Below are positions 11,601 to 26,600 of a stretch of DNA of 64,000 nt, piece by piece. The notes under the pieces were generated by a model. The model did not search any database, was not told the origin of the DNA, and saw nothing but the letters and a program-made list of their open reading frames with translations. The stretch's first letter is position 1. Every line of letters begins with the position of its first letter. The stretch is from the NCBI GenBank assembly GCA_023055505.1, contig JALIRH010000074.1:1583001-1647000 (forward strand). Direction: 5' to 3'. The position numbers were made by a program, and so were the translations under genes. The DNA is from Callipepla californica brunnescens. Taxonomy: Eukaryota > Chordata > Aves > Galliformes > Odontophoridae.

Positions 11601-14600
11601 CAATAATGTTACTATTTTCTTTATCAAGAGCCTGTCCTCTGACAAGTTAGTGGATTACTAATGTAGTGTGTTATGTACTAAATAAATCAGGACCACGTGG
11701 CGCAAGTTTTATTGTCAGTATAGGCATGTTTCTTACTGTCATTTGGATAGTACTAACTTATCCATAATTCTGTTAACTAAGAAAATGCCTCTAGAACGTA
11801 TGCTGCATGCTTTAGAACAGGAGGAGGGGCAAAAGCCCTAATTAGCAGGACATCCAACTGCTTAGCCAGACAGATAATGGTTCCTTCTATCTGACTACGT
11901 ATTTGATTAATTTCAAATGAAACTTCATAATTTCACATGAAATGTCTACGTGTGTGGATGTACTTATTTAAGAAAATGATGTATGCCTACAGTAAGCAGT
12001 CCTGCAGCATCTGGAGCATGATGAACTTCAGTGAGACAGCACCAGCCCTGCACACAAACTGCAGGAGTATGCTCCCTAATACAGGGAATTATCTAAAAAA
12101 AGTGGTTAAGCTTGCATAATTTCTTTACAAGTTTGCCCATTTTCAAGGGACCAGCTTGTAAGCAGGTAGAACTTACCAAATTCTTAGTGAAAGCATTACC
12201 TTTTGTGTACTGCTAATGCCATTGTGTTCATCTGTAGTAATTAAGCAAGCTGTTCTTTATTTTCTCTTACTGTTGCTGTAGCTGTGTACAGTGCTATCAA
12301 TCAGTGGGCAATTTTTTCTTTTTTCTTCTTTCTTTTTTTAAACTTAGAAAGTTTCTTCACATTTTAGTGTTTTTTTTAACTTACAAAGAAACTTTTATTC
12401 CTTTCTAGTTGACACAGCAGTGCTTGAACTAATACAGCTCGTTCCTCCAGGTACTGTATCAGTCTCTTCATAAATTATGCAGTTTAATAGGTGAATTTCC
12501 GTGAGGACATTACCCATTACAGCACAATCACTTTTTCCAACACAAAAACAAAATAGGAAGCCTTTCAACAAATAGTTCTCTGAATATAAAATGTTAATAA
12601 ATCAAGAGGATCTCATTCTTGAACTGTACTAGTAACTGAATATTAAAACGTGCCATACTCGAGCTTTGGAAAGTGATAATATTTTAAAAATAGGAAATAA
12701 ACCAAAATCATCCGACACATCACTTATTAACTGCATCACGGTTCTCTTCCAGAGTGTCTGTCTGTGAAATTCAGTGTATCATCTTGTTCTCAGAATGACA
12801 CTTCTTTTTTTTGCCTCTTCTGTTTTAATGGTGACCGCTGGGAAAACTCTTATCTTCACTATAAGTATTACAGGTCACTTGGGATATGTGACAATAATAA
12901 ATAGCAATTTGTCACACTTCTGTTATTGGTTTGTGTGATTATAAAAATCTATTTTAATGAAATTCAAGTGTTCCTATGAATAATGTAAGCCTACACTTTA
13001 TTGGAAATAAAGTCAAGTTTGAAAGAGAACTCGTTTGGAAACTAGTATTAAAAGCACTCCCTGTTACTTGCCTTCAGTAGTTTCAAAGAAACAATTGCTT
13101 CTCTTGGGTGATTCACAGGACTTTTATTTATTCAAGTTTCCCAAGATTTATTTATTCAAGGAAATGTACTGAGTGTGGATTTTTGCAGGAGGGTAAAAGA
13201 TTTTGAGTTAAATAATTTCTGGACTCAGAGGTAGGTGGGATACATCCCAGTGAAAGCCGACAAAATAACTGTAACAGTATAACTTAAACTTTTTTTTTTT
13301 TTTTTTTTTTAATAAAAATATGCTTTCATGGGTTTCTCCTAAAGAAAATATTTTAAAAGAAAAGAAAGTAGCAGACCACAACACTTGGAGAATCTTGAGG
13401 TGCTAATTTTTATGTTGCTTGCATTTCTTTCTGATAACGATGCCTACTTGCGATTTAAGAAGCATTGTTGTTCAGTAATATGGGATAAGAGTTTTTCACA
13501 ATGTATTCGCAAAAAATCTACTGATTTCTTCTGTGTCATGGAAAGTAGAGAAGGAGAAAATGATTGAAGGGATTACCTTGATGGAAATTTCTGTGGCTCC
13601 TAATGAAGATTGCCTCAATTGCTCTCTATATACTTTTTAAATAAGTGAACCATACTTTTAGGCTAGTTTCTGAACATTTCTGATGGTAATTTAACTTGAT
13701 GATGTTATTCCCTACTGCGATATGAGTTGTAGATCCTTGCTGCTAATTCAGTTTTCTAATTAAAGTGCTTGTTTTCTTTTTTAGTTGGCGAAATTCTAGC
13801 TACTTATGAAGAAAATACAAGAGATTTCCTGTTCCCTGGCCCTAAGCTTACCTGTCGGCACCATGGTATAGATCGTGAGATTTTAATGAAGAGATCCTCT
13901 TCTTTTACTGTGAGTGGATGTCTTTGGATTGTGTTTATGGTACAGTGTGTTTCAACGGAGAAAAGCTTTGAACTACTTCAAATGAAAAGTGATTTCTTCT
14001 GACAGATTTTGCCAGTTCAGGTGTTGAGTGTACATATCCGCAGTATCCACTGCTACAAATGCTAAGGCTTTTGTTTTGTTTTGTTTTTTCAAAATGCTTC
14101 AAAAAAAGTGTTTAATGTGAAGAAGTTAGTTTCCACTTGATTTGCAGTGTGGTTTCATGACGTTTCTATTTCAGTTTAATCCATGATCAGTTGTTAGTTG
14201 ACAGGATGCAGGAACAGCAGAGGGGGATTTTGTTGTAATTCTCAACAAGTAAACCATGTAACCCTCCTTCCTAATCTCCCTTGTAGCATCTTGTTTCCAT
14301 TTTTTGTAATGCTTAGGACAATGACAGTTACTACAGGTGTGTATGGTTCTGTGGCATCTGATCTGGGGGCCTCCCTGAGGCCCAAAATCATCACCAGAGA
14401 CTGAAATCTAGCTTAGTGCTGTATGATTGTTTTCCAGTTCCAAAGCCTGTTCCTAAAGGTCTGTTCAGCCTATTCATGACTTTTAATAACTGCCTTTTCT
14501 ACAGTTTTATGAAAGCTATGATAAATGACAACTAATTGCTAGAACAAGTGCAGTGGATTAGCATTAATTTTTTTGGAGATATGGGCTCAAGTACACAGTG

Positions 14601-17600
14601 AATGGAAGTGAATTCATCTCACACTGCCCTGTCAGAGAATTTAAGATTTATATAAGTTATATCTCAGGTATCAGTGGAATACCTCAGAAAGGCACGTTGA
14701 GGATGTTGCTGTTGGCATGGGGGATGTGTCCTGGAATTTAAGTTGTACTAGTGGAGTGACGGAACGTTTGAATTAGGACTTAGTTGCCATATCTGTTGTG
14801 ATTGGATTAAAAAACACTTTGTGGGGGTGAGTGGAAGGCTGATTAAAGGTCACCAGTATCGTTTAGCTGGTGTAATCTTTCCCCTGCAAGGGCAACCTGG
14901 AAATTGCCCTGTCACTTGCAATTAGAAGTGCTAATTTGGTGTCTAACACTGTGCTATGTTTCAGTGAATTAAAGCTGTGATTTTATGATACAAATTGTGT
15001 GGTTCTGCAGCAGGTTAACGTGTCCCTGTAGGAAAAAAAAAAGCCATTTTTTAGTCATGGCATCTATACGATATATATATAACTTATCCCATGAATGTTA
15101 TTGGTGGCTAAAGAGAGGGAGGGAGGCCACAACAGCCTCTATTTATATGGGTTTTAAGTTGTAGCTTTATATCCAGCCTTCAGCCTGCATCCATGCATCC
15201 TGCTGTTCATTCCTTCTTTTCCATCATTTCATCATTTTCTCTGGGTTCAACCACTCTATGTGCTAGTTCAAGGAACTAAGCTTTTAAAATATATATATTT
15301 GTCAGTAAAACCATCCTACAAGACCTTAAATACAAAAGAGTACCTGAATATAGTTCTCAATACAGCCACGTATACAGCTGTTCTGGTATTGTAAGTCAGT
15401 GAGAGAAATTTTCCAGCAATTAGAAATACAGAGAAGTTAGTGCACTTTTTTGTTTGTTTGTTTGTTGGATTAAGTTATTTCATACAAAAATTATATGTTT
15501 TCTAGCAAAAAGAAGGTGTCATATTTTGTGAGCTGTGAGTAGACGTGCTCAGAATCATTTGAATGTGTAACTGAATAATGACACTGTCGTAGCTTTTAAA
15601 CGTTGACTGATGAAAGACAGAAACGTCCTTCCTTGTCTTCAGGAGCAGTGAAAATGAAATACATCTCTGCCCTGAAGTGAGGATTGCAGAAGCATCAGTT
15701 ACTCTATTGCATCTCCATCACAGAAAATCAGAACAGCTCAAAGAGAGCATTTTGGCATACTGACCTCATTTTCAGGAGAAATAATGAAGCTGTGTTTGAC
15801 GGAATTGGAGGAAGTCTGTCAGATAACTACTTGTGGCTCCTCTCCTTGGTTGCCAAATGGGATAGCAGTGAGAGGATTTGTTCCTTCAGAAGTTGTGAAG
15901 GCTCAAATGCCTCCATCTTCTAGTGTTCCCTAAGTTGTACTGGCAAGTGTCTCCTGTCAGCACCAAGCACCGAGTGTAAATGCTGAACAAAAGGCCAAGT
16001 GTTAAACAAGGCCCTGTGAGCAAAAATTACTTGTGTTATTCATGTGCTGTTCAAACTGAGTTCTTCCTACACAGAAAGTTATTTATGGTTAGCTGAGATG
16101 TTGAGTATTTTAGACTGACAGCTGTGCTTCAGTGGCTCTTTGATTCCCAATAACTCTGTCTTTTATTAAAAAAGTTAAGGTAGCGACAGCAAGGTTACAG
16201 TTGTGGAGTTCAGATAGGCAATGACAAGCAGTGTCTGATGAACGCTGCTAATCTGCCAGTTGGAAGGAGTCCCAAGTTGAGAGGATCAGAACTCCTCCAG
16301 AAATCTGGCACTGGGCTGATAATGTCTCTGGTTAAATGTCTTCTGAGGCTTACAAGCACAATACGCATATGAGATATGCCTCAAGTTATCTCTCCTGGCC
16401 CAGCGCTGCCCAGCTGAGGCTTTTGCTGACTCTTCTGTGTTTCTCTGCAGCCCCTGCCTTTCAGAATATGTTTAAACCTCAACTGGTGGTGACTTCTGAC
16501 AGACATTCTTATCTCCATTCCCCACATATGTGCTGTTACTTAAAGCATATTCTTTTCAGTTCCACTATCTTTCATTAGCATACCAACAGAAGATATTCTA
16601 TTGTATGCATATATATACTCCTTAAAAGCACATATTGGACTTGTTTTTTTTTTTAACTTGATTTCCTCTGAATGTGAGCTACCTTAACAGTTTTCCTGCA
16701 ATCAAGTTAATAGTATATCCATGTCATATCTGTTCAATGACCGGTACAAGAGTACTGACAACTCTGCTTGAGGCTGTTGGCATCACTAAGCCAGTGGCAG
16801 GGAAACAGATCCACAAAAGTTTCTAGCTGGATTTTCTAGAAAGTGTTTGGGGCTAGAGAATAATCTTTACATAACACTGTATTGAGTATCTATTAGAAAT
16901 TCCCAGTTTAGGAATTGCAGGAAACAGGAAAAACTCTTTTTTTGTTGATATGTAATTTAGTTTGAACATAACCCACTCCTATGTATGCACGTGCTATCTC
17001 ATATGTGCTCTCCATGAACCATTTATCTGGAGAACTATGGTTTTATGTGATTTTTATCTGTAAGCATGTAACAATTCTGTTTTCATTTTCAGTAAGAGCA
17101 GGAGGTGCTCTGCTGCTTTTTATAGACTTACTAAGTCTGATCTGTCCTTTTTTAAATGGCTGATAGCCCTTGACAATTTGTTAGTAATGAGTTGATTAAA
17201 AATGGTCAGCTCTAAAATCTTTCAGTATGACATAACTTGACTTGATTGAATGCTGGACTCTCACTGATTTCTGGGCTGAGCTCTCAGCATTTTTGTCATT
17301 TCATTTCCATAATCTAACCTGGGGCTGGATCCTATTCCTCTGTGGGAAATGAGTATGTGTTTAGGCAGGTGGTAGGGAATCCTTTGGTTCAGCAGTAACC
17401 TTCACTCAGGAAGTTCCAGCTAATTCTCAGTTGTGGGGCAGGATCACAAGATGATGAGCTCCTTTTTGGTTCACAGTAATTTTCCGTGTTCAGTTGTACA
17501 AATGCCTTTGCATACAGATGCCTGGGGCTGTACAGCAAGCTCTCTGTGTTGAAAGAAGAGCGAGTGGAAAGTTCTAGGGACGCTTGAATCCCTATCTGCT

Positions 17601-20600
17601 TCTACATAGCTCTGGAAGATGCTCTTAGATTATTCTCACTTGTTTGTACAATCCATGACCTTGCGGTTTTTATGTGTTTTTCAGTGTTGCTGTTTTGTGA
17701 TGTGACACTTGTGTGTAAAATTCTCTGACATATATGCCCAGTAAATTTTGTACACGTTGGCAAATGCTAAATTTAGCAGGAGTTAAAGGTCCCAGCGACA
17801 CAGGGACCTGCCTGTTCATTACTGCGCACATTCTGGTTGACCAGGAGGTGCATCTATAAATCCCACTGCCTCCAAATCAGTCAAACTGGGCCTGCTTCTT
17901 GCCAGCCATATGCTTAAGAGGTCTCTGAAAAGAAGCAGGATTTGGGAGGCTGTCCACAGGAATCAGAGGTTGCTCTGAGGGTTACAGAGCAAAGGGGACT
18001 CTTAATGACACTGTTACAAATGAATAGTTATTTGCAGTGTAATTGATGGATTTTCAAAATATTTTTACAAAGAAGGTGACACAATTGAGACTATAAATAA
18101 ATTTCCAAAGTTAGCATTAGAGAAACTTCCAGATCACCACTGGAATTTTTATTGATGCCATAGAGCCTGCCATGAAAAATCGTTACAATTGCTTTTGACT
18201 AAGAAATGTATTGAAATAAAAGTCAGACCCTAATTGTTGTACGAAAGCAATATAATCATCTGTAATTGAATTGTCAGAAATGCAAATGTTAGCATCTTGA
18301 CATTTACCATTACTGTTCTGTCTTTTCTAATTATCTTTATTAAAGGCTGAAATTAACAAAGGAAATGGCTGAAAATTAGGAATGGTTTGTTACATTAGGT
18401 GACATTTACTTCTTTGATACCCTTTATCTTGAGTTGGGGCTTGATGTTCAATTATTGTCTCTCTTCTAGGGAATTGCACCAAAATTGAGATTTTCTACGA
18501 GCTCCCTTATTACAGAAAGTCTGTTAAGCTCAGGAAGGAGTCACGTACAGGTTAGCATAATTTAATTGTTTGCAATTTAATTTCTAGATTTAATATTGAT
18601 AGCCTTAGTTTGAATTTTTTTGCATGTGCTGCTCACTTCAAACTTTTTTTCATTCTTTTGTTGTGGTTAAAGCAGTTGTCATGGGTGCTTGACAACTTGA
18701 TTAAATTTTTAATCAAGTATGAGTAAAGAGTGGGTTTGGTGCATGAAAGTAAATGCTGAGAGTTCCTTAAATCTGAAACAATTATCACATGCTATTTTCT
18801 ATGATCAGCTGAAGTGTCTGTCCCTGGTGTATTGTAGGTGGGAAGAAACTTTCTCACTGTTTCTTACTGACACTTAAAATTAAGGTGGGACAATGAAACT
18901 TAGTGACGTCAGAGAGGGTACAAGATCAAAAAACAAACCAATTATATTAATTGTTTTCTAAAACACTACCAAGTGACAGCAATCCAAATGAAGATTTCCG
19001 TTGCAAAACCCATCACTAATATTAATCTGGAAATGCTGTTTCTACAGTGAGTGAGGTTGAAGAAGTAGTAGCTGAAGAGAGTGGGGAGAAAGAAATGCCC
19101 TCTCTGATGTGTTAGTTCATTTTGTACCACTCTTCTCTGATCTCACCGGTTCATTTTACAGCTGTCACATAAAGTTACTCTTACGTGCTCCTCCTCCTCT
19201 GGTTTATTGCAAATGGTGCAGCATTATTCAAATGGAATTGTTGTTAAGAAGGTATGTGTGCAGGAAGGACTAGGTGACTTTGACCCATTTGTAGCATAGT
19301 TCATTAGTTCATTGAGAAGATTCAATTTTAGCAAAATGTATTTAGTGAGACACTTAAAGAATTAAAAAAAAAAAGAAAGCAGTGAAAAGTAGTGTTGATA
19401 GAAAACTAACCTCACTGAAGGGGACTTCAGTAATGGCAGCTCGATTTAAAATTAAAAGAATGCCTATAAAAATACTTAATATGTCACAAAATTTCCATTA
19501 AATTTTCATGGCTTACAGTGAGGATGTAGTTTCAGTTCTAGTTTAAGCCAGAAAAATGCACAGTCTACTTCTGTTGAAATTGAAATTATTCTTAGAGGAT
19601 TAGGTCCTTTTTTGTTGGGACAGTTTTACAATGTGGGTCGATACCAGCTGCACAAGTGCTACTACAGGCACAAGAAGGTAATGTGAACTGTGTATATGAT
19701 GCCAGATTCAAACTGGCAGATTCAATCTTTTTTTGTTGTTCCATATGGAAGGGAAGACACAAAAATAAGCAGGACATTTTATTCCTAGGTTCTTCTGAAC
19801 TAAAACAGTGCATGCAACATTTATATTTAAGAATAATGTCAACTTCCTCAATCTTGAAAAGGAATTTCTAACTGGAAAAAAAAAATCTTGCCATGCTCTT
19901 AATTTTGAGCTTTTATTACCTGAGAATTTGGGCAAAATTTGGCTGAAAAGACTAATTATCCATACTATGGTATTCAAAGCTAAAACAAGCCACTGACTAA
20001 GTAGTCTGATAAGAGTTGCATAATCTAGAATTCCTTGACCTATAAAGCTTCCAGAGTAATTAGATGTGCGTTTAATGCCAAGAATCACAAAGGAATGGTA
20101 AAGTATTCAAATAAAACTTCAGTGTTGGAGTGAGTTGTGCGGAATTTTAAATTGGTCACTGAAAATTTGGTGGTTATTTGGAAGAGGAGTTAGTCTGAAT
20201 TGTTAAGTTGGCTTTGCCAGTGAGAAACAAGCAAGCAATCAAAAATTCTCACATACTGTACTATGCACAGGGAGTTGGTGAGGTTGCTTCCCAACTTTCC
20301 TCTATTCTATTAAATGTGGGTATTTTAAAAGCAATATCAACTCGGAGTTAAACTTCTAAAGCAATTTTTGAAAATGGTGTGATTTTTGTAAATTTTGGCT
20401 GAAGAAATACATACTTTGGATGTGTCTACAACTGGCAGCTGTACAAGTAAACAGCTATTTTACTTCTCTTGTGAAAGTATTCACATGATTGAAGATGATC
20501 TTGGGGAGATAGTCTGTTTTATGTTGTTGTTTATTACTTGTACAAAGCATATATTCTTGATTAAAACTCTCTGTAGAACTAGTAAATTCACTGTGTTCCA

Positions 20601-23600
20601 AGAAAATACGAATTTCAGAGTGCAGTTACACTTCTTGTGAATTTTAGGCAACTTTAAATTACACTAAAGTAGAAGAATTTTAAAAAATATATCTTTTTCA
20701 AGTTTTAAACAGATGAAAAAAAGCTTCAGAATTGTGTATGTCCAATCCAGATAAAGCTTGTGTTGAATGAACTTGATATGAAATTCAATTTTTTTTTTTA
20801 CAGTCTCTGTATACTGAAGGAATGAGCAAACTGATTGAGTGAAGTATTAGGCACTTAACTTGCAACTTGTAGTAATGTGTGTTTTAACCTCCTTTTGGAT
20901 TCAGACAAAATGGTAAATACATTGTTGCTTTTTAAATTGCTCTTTGATTATAGTTTTCTGAGAGGAATTTCAGCTGACGTATGGCATCAATTTCTGTTAA
21001 AATTATTAGTTCCCTCTTTCTGTTATTGTCAGTGGTCTTTGTTCTGCATGCTGTCAAAGCAGATAATTTCTCTTTTTCACTTTAGGATGATTTGAACTGG
21101 GTACATCACTCAACTCCAAATGGAAAATTGCAAACAAAGTTACCAAAGAAAAACACTGTTTCACCTGAGAAAAGCAGGCACAGCGTAGCAAGGAAGAACT
21201 ACGAGCAGCCTACAATAGCTTCCAAGTCACGTTCTCCATCTCCATACACAAAAAGACGAATGTGTGAGCTGTCAGAAGAAGCCAGGCAACGACTGGCCCA
21301 CTTAAACCTTGGTCCTTATGAATTCAGAAGAGAAACTGATAAACCTCCATTTGTAGTTAGACGGGTTTGTATTCTCTACAAAGTGCTTCTAGCTTAAGCT
21401 GAGATCAAACATTGTTCTTTCACTGCATACTGCTCCAAAAATTCATTCATCTCTTAGTTTAGATGAATAATTTTTCTCTCCTTTCCAGTCTGTCACATAG
21501 TTATTTAAATATAAAATTAACTAAAATAAAATTTCTTTTATCTGTTAGTAATAGACAAAGATCAAATTCTTTCATGAATATCTTGGTTAAATTCTCTGAG
21601 GCCCCATTTCTTTTTTTCCAGCACACTAGACAGGATAATAGTGGTATAAATTCAAGTTGGATGTAATTGATATTAGTATTAAAAAATCCTGAATAAGACT
21701 TTAAAGAAAATGTGTCTAGTCACATTAAGAACGTGTAAGCTGCCTCTTTCAACTTTATGTTGGCATCCTATGATCTTTGAAACAGTTGCTTTACTCAAAG
21801 CTACATCTCTCATACTTTAACTTGCAGCTGATAACCAGCCTTCATGAGAACTGCGCGTGGAAAAACTGATCTGAAATTTAGCTAGTTATTTAAAGAAACT
21901 CCATTTAAGTGCTGCAGGTCCAGATTGCCCGGCCTCTTGGATGAGCATGTTCTCCTACAAATTGCTTTTTTATGATTCAACTGTCCTCCTCTTCTAGAAT
22001 ATCACTATGTAGGGGCCAGGGTAGAAGTGTTCTGACTCTGTACTGTGACATTTGTCTACAATTTTGAACATTTGTCACAACCATTGAGATAATTTACTAT
22101 TTAATTAATTACTCACATTATTTCATCTTTCTTGTTTATGTGCAAACAGTAATAGCTTATCAAATCCTAAATTCTTTCACAAGTTTTCTTCTACTTGTAG
22201 GTACTTTTTTTAGAAATTCAAAGCAGTCCCATTAAGCCATTAATTATTCACCAATCTACTATCTCTCTCTCTCTGATATTTTTCTTTTATCTCCCATTAA
22301 TCAATTCTTCTGGCTTTTGATCTATAGGTGAAGCTCACGGTTTAATTACAACATCTGTAAATGCTGATTATTGATTTTAGTTGCTCTGTTATATTTGTGC
22401 AAGAAGGAAAATTCATGCCCTTTAATGTACCATTTCCAGACTGTCGTGGCCTTTCTGGAATGTGAATGCTCCTTTTAGAGCATCTTTACTTTGGTTTCAC
22501 AGTTCTACATTGCACAACAATGAAAATTGAGTTATGTTGATGTGTAACATTTTTAATTAGGAAGAGAAGCATTTTATAAGGTGTGAACAATTTGGAATAA
22601 ATATGTGGTATCATGTAGTGTTTAAAAATATGTCATTAAAAAGACATTATAGATGAAGGAGGAACTATCTGCATTTTTTTCCTTTGAACAGCACAACATT
22701 CTGAGTTTTCTAAACCTTTCTAAAACTGTTTTTGTTTATATAATAATGCAAATGTTAAGAACATTTTAAAATATTATTTGAATAAGAATAAATTATTTCG
22801 GGAAGGACTGGATGAGATCTTATGAACAAAAACGTTTAAAAACAGGTATAGAGACTGAAATATCTGATGCTGCACCTTTTAACAGTTGTTTTGCTTCAGG
22901 TAGAACAACCAAGTCCTGGTATTGAGCTTCATGCCTGTACCCTGCGAGAAGGAACAACAGAAGCTTGGTCCAAGATAACACCAGGTCAGTATTCACTACT
23001 ATTATATCTCATTAATGCTTTTCTCCAGTTGCCCAGTCAGGTGGGTTTTTTGTTTTGTTTTGGTTTGGTTTACTTAAACAGGCTCTAATAGAGAAAAACA
23101 GCTATTAAGGAGCATTCAGGATCATGTGTGTGTCTCCTTCTACCTTCACAGGTAGCACTAAATGAGTGTTTTATAAGAAGTGCAGGACAAGAAATTTAAA
23201 TTTTACATTTTTTCTTTGTAATAGTACTGAGTGCAGGATATTAAAGGTTTCACATTCTTGTTGGGATCATACATATCAATCTGTTGTAGCTAGGTAATGT
23301 AACAGTGCTGTTATCATCTGATACCATTATGTACATACAAATGAGTTGATGGTGTCTAGTCAGTGGTCAGGAGTATGAAATCTTCCTCACTGCAGGGTTG
23401 CTGGTCATGTTCCTGTGTCTTTAAGCTTAATTCTAATTTTTGTAAAGCATTAATTCCTGTGATTATGGTGCAGCTTAGTCTGTGGGTTGTCTTTATGCTG
23501 TTTTATGGCATAGAAGTATCTCTTTGGGCCTGAGTCACAGCATTAGGGCTCCTCAGTACAGACTTATACAACTGATGAAGAAACCAGACATAATTCATTG

Positions 23601-26600
23601 CCATTCCCTTTGGGGTGAGGTGCAAATTGACAGTGCTCAAACACCCTGAACTGGTGTGGACTTAATAGTTTCTCCACTTTTGCTTCTGTGGGTTTTATAC
23701 TCATGTTTGTGAGTCAGTGGTGAGGGAAGGAATGAAGAGGTGATCAGAGGAGAAAGATGTTCATAGGGAAGCTTGTTGCAAAAATTGTGTGAAGATTGAG
23801 AATTTTTTAGACTGATAGAGCTTGATTTTTTATTTTATTGATTTAGACAAGTAATAGCTTAGCAAAATGTACTACTACTGTCTATGTAGAAGATTGTGCT
23901 TGCACTGATTTAATGTTATTGTATTGAGTAAAATGTGAAGTCATTGTTTTCATCTGGAGAAAGATTACTGACATATTACTGGGAAGACTGTTTAGAATTT
24001 CACAATATGTAATAATAATAACTTGGTTTATTAATGTTTGGTAGGAGCAGTAAGCTATTTTGTAAAAGATTTTATTTAATTCAGAACATTCAGATTTTCT
24101 CTTGAATTTCTTTAGGGATACATTTTTATTTTTTTTTCTTTCTCCAGATCTTTCTCTTCTTGGCAGCTACAGACCCAAGAAAACCAAAGTGAGTACTCTG
24201 TATTGCTGTCAACTACAAACTGATTTTTGGGGGGAAGCTCTATATGAGAGAGTTTGTCCTGTGTGTAGGTATTTTTGAACCTTTACCTACTGCACAAAAA
24301 TGAGACAAGGGATATTTAAAATCTGATATAACTCTGTTTATCCCTGCTGATGGGTTATTTTGAAATACAAATGTGAAACAATACTTTGTAAGATGTCCGT
24401 GCCTGTAGATACAGGACTTCTCCTTGGCATTAAGGCTTGTGATGAGGCTGTAGAAGAGCCCCTAGAGGCATCTTACAGTTGCCTTTCTGCTCATTCTGTG
24501 AGCCAACTTTTTTCCGGAATAGTATGCAATGGTAGCTCTAGCACAAATGGCAAGCAACTGTTGTGTCATTTCATGCTTAATTGTTAAGATTTTAGCTGCT
24601 TTGGGTAGCAGGTGGATCTGAAGATGATGTCAGGGCTCTATCTTGTTTTACTGTAAAACAGGGTAACCCGTGGAGACATCTGCATGTTGCATTTCAGATT
24701 AAGAGTAGTTAGGATAGTAAAGATTGACTAGAAGGTGAGCAGGTAGACTGGAGTTTTTCCTGGAGTAAGAAAAAGTCATGGGAAATGAAAAAAAATAAGG
24801 TCTAAGAACAAGGGTCCCACACTGAGGAGAAGTCTGAGGTTTATTGGTTTAGACTTTCGGGCACCACTCTGGATCTGTGAGAGTCCTGTGAAAGGTGAGA
24901 CTTACACTGTGCAGTCAGAATAAGGTGATAGAAGGCGTGAAAACCAGGTTTTGCCATAATGCAATGTGTTAGATACCAGCAGGGAACACTTACTAGTTTA
25001 AACTAGGGCTCCTTTTGTAAAATGGGGATCTTTGCTGTTCTTCCTGCATGTATGGGAAGCCTGTAACCTTTTAGTTTAAAAAAATAAAACTGTACATCTT
25101 GATATTCATAAAACATTTTAGCATGGTTTGGTGTTTCTTTTCTTTTTTCTTGTTGTTTTTAACAGGCAAGATCTACTCATGGGGAAGACTGTGGCACTTC
25201 TGATGTTTGTAATGAGGATGTGATCTCTGGTTCACCCAACAGACTGTCCCATTCTGGTGGTTCATTAGAGCACTCAGCACCTTCAGCATTTCAGAAGCAT
25301 TCCCTGAGTTCTGTACTAAATCGATCTTCTCTAAGGGAAAGGTAATGACCTGTTTTTGCTTGTGAAATTCTGGAATCATTAACGAGAGCAGATGATAACA
25401 GTACTTGCATGACTATAGGTTTCATGTTTGGAGATATACAGGATGAAAAGACAGGAAATCTTTCCCCGTCAACTGTCTTGTATTTGACTTGTCATTGGGA
25501 GCTGTGTTTACCATCATGTCTCTTCTTAATGAATACAATACAAATAATATGGCAATGAAAAGGATCTTTGACCTCTCTGTTGCCAACCTCTCCTGAAACA
25601 ATAAAGCTACCAATTACATGTCCCCAGTGTCCACCACATCTTAAGCAGGGAAAATTTAAATAGGTAAATAATTAATATTTCAGAGGGCTTTAGAATATCA
25701 GGAAGACAAATATAGGTATATGTCAAGCAGGATGTTTTAGAACTATTTGGAAACCTTTTTTCCTTCTGTCCTTTTCACATTAGTGTCTGTAAGTATGTAC
25801 TTCTGGTTGTGCTGTAGTCAAATATGTGACTAGTTTGAGTAACATCCGTGGGCTAGGTTTAATACAGTTTGTGTATTTACAGACTGACATTGTTCTTCTG
25901 CTTTGTTCTTAGCTGAAATATTGGTAGCAATTCTGTGTATATAAATTTCTATATATAATTTTCATTTTTTTTTTTTTTTTGGTCCCCCAATACTAGTATC
26001 CCCTAATTTGGTGGATTTCAATCCCTAGGTGAGTATGTAGGGCAAGTATAGAAATTCCAGTGTCTTGTGAGGGTGAGACAGAAGAAATTTTAACAAGCAA
26101 CAGCTTTTTCATGCTTAAGCACTCCAATCCTTCAAGGAGAATATTTCCTACTTCCTGCTGAGCAGAATGTGTCCTTGGTACACGATGTTCCTGCTGTACA
26201 TTCAGCTTAATAAGTTACTGGATGGCTTTCTGGGAGTCGAAGAGTTGTATACAAATCTGGGCCTGAATAACCAAGTACATAAAATAATATGAAGATTCTG
26301 GGGATCAAACTGATGTCCTCTTCTTAGGAAGTATTTGTCTAAGGCCATGCTTGTATATGTATTTTGGCAGCATGTTTGCACTCATTCCAGACTCTTTTCA
26401 CCTTATTACCATTGGTACTTCATTTAGTGAGTGCTCGAAGGTTGCATTTTGTAGCCTACACACACCCTAGCACTTTATTTTTTTTTCCCAGAAAAGGAGA
26501 ACTATTTCAGTTTTCTCCTCAAAAAGAGAACTGATGGACAGCAGGTGGGGACTGAATATTTAGTACTCATACAGATCAAGTTGGTGGTTTAACATCTTCC

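Noticed and set aside
18695..18718. AT-rich inverted repeat (acttgatta ... taatcaagt) that could form a hairpin
   Set aside because: The stem is only nine base pairs and AT-rich in an intron, as expected by chance at this length; there is no microRNA-like precursor shape.
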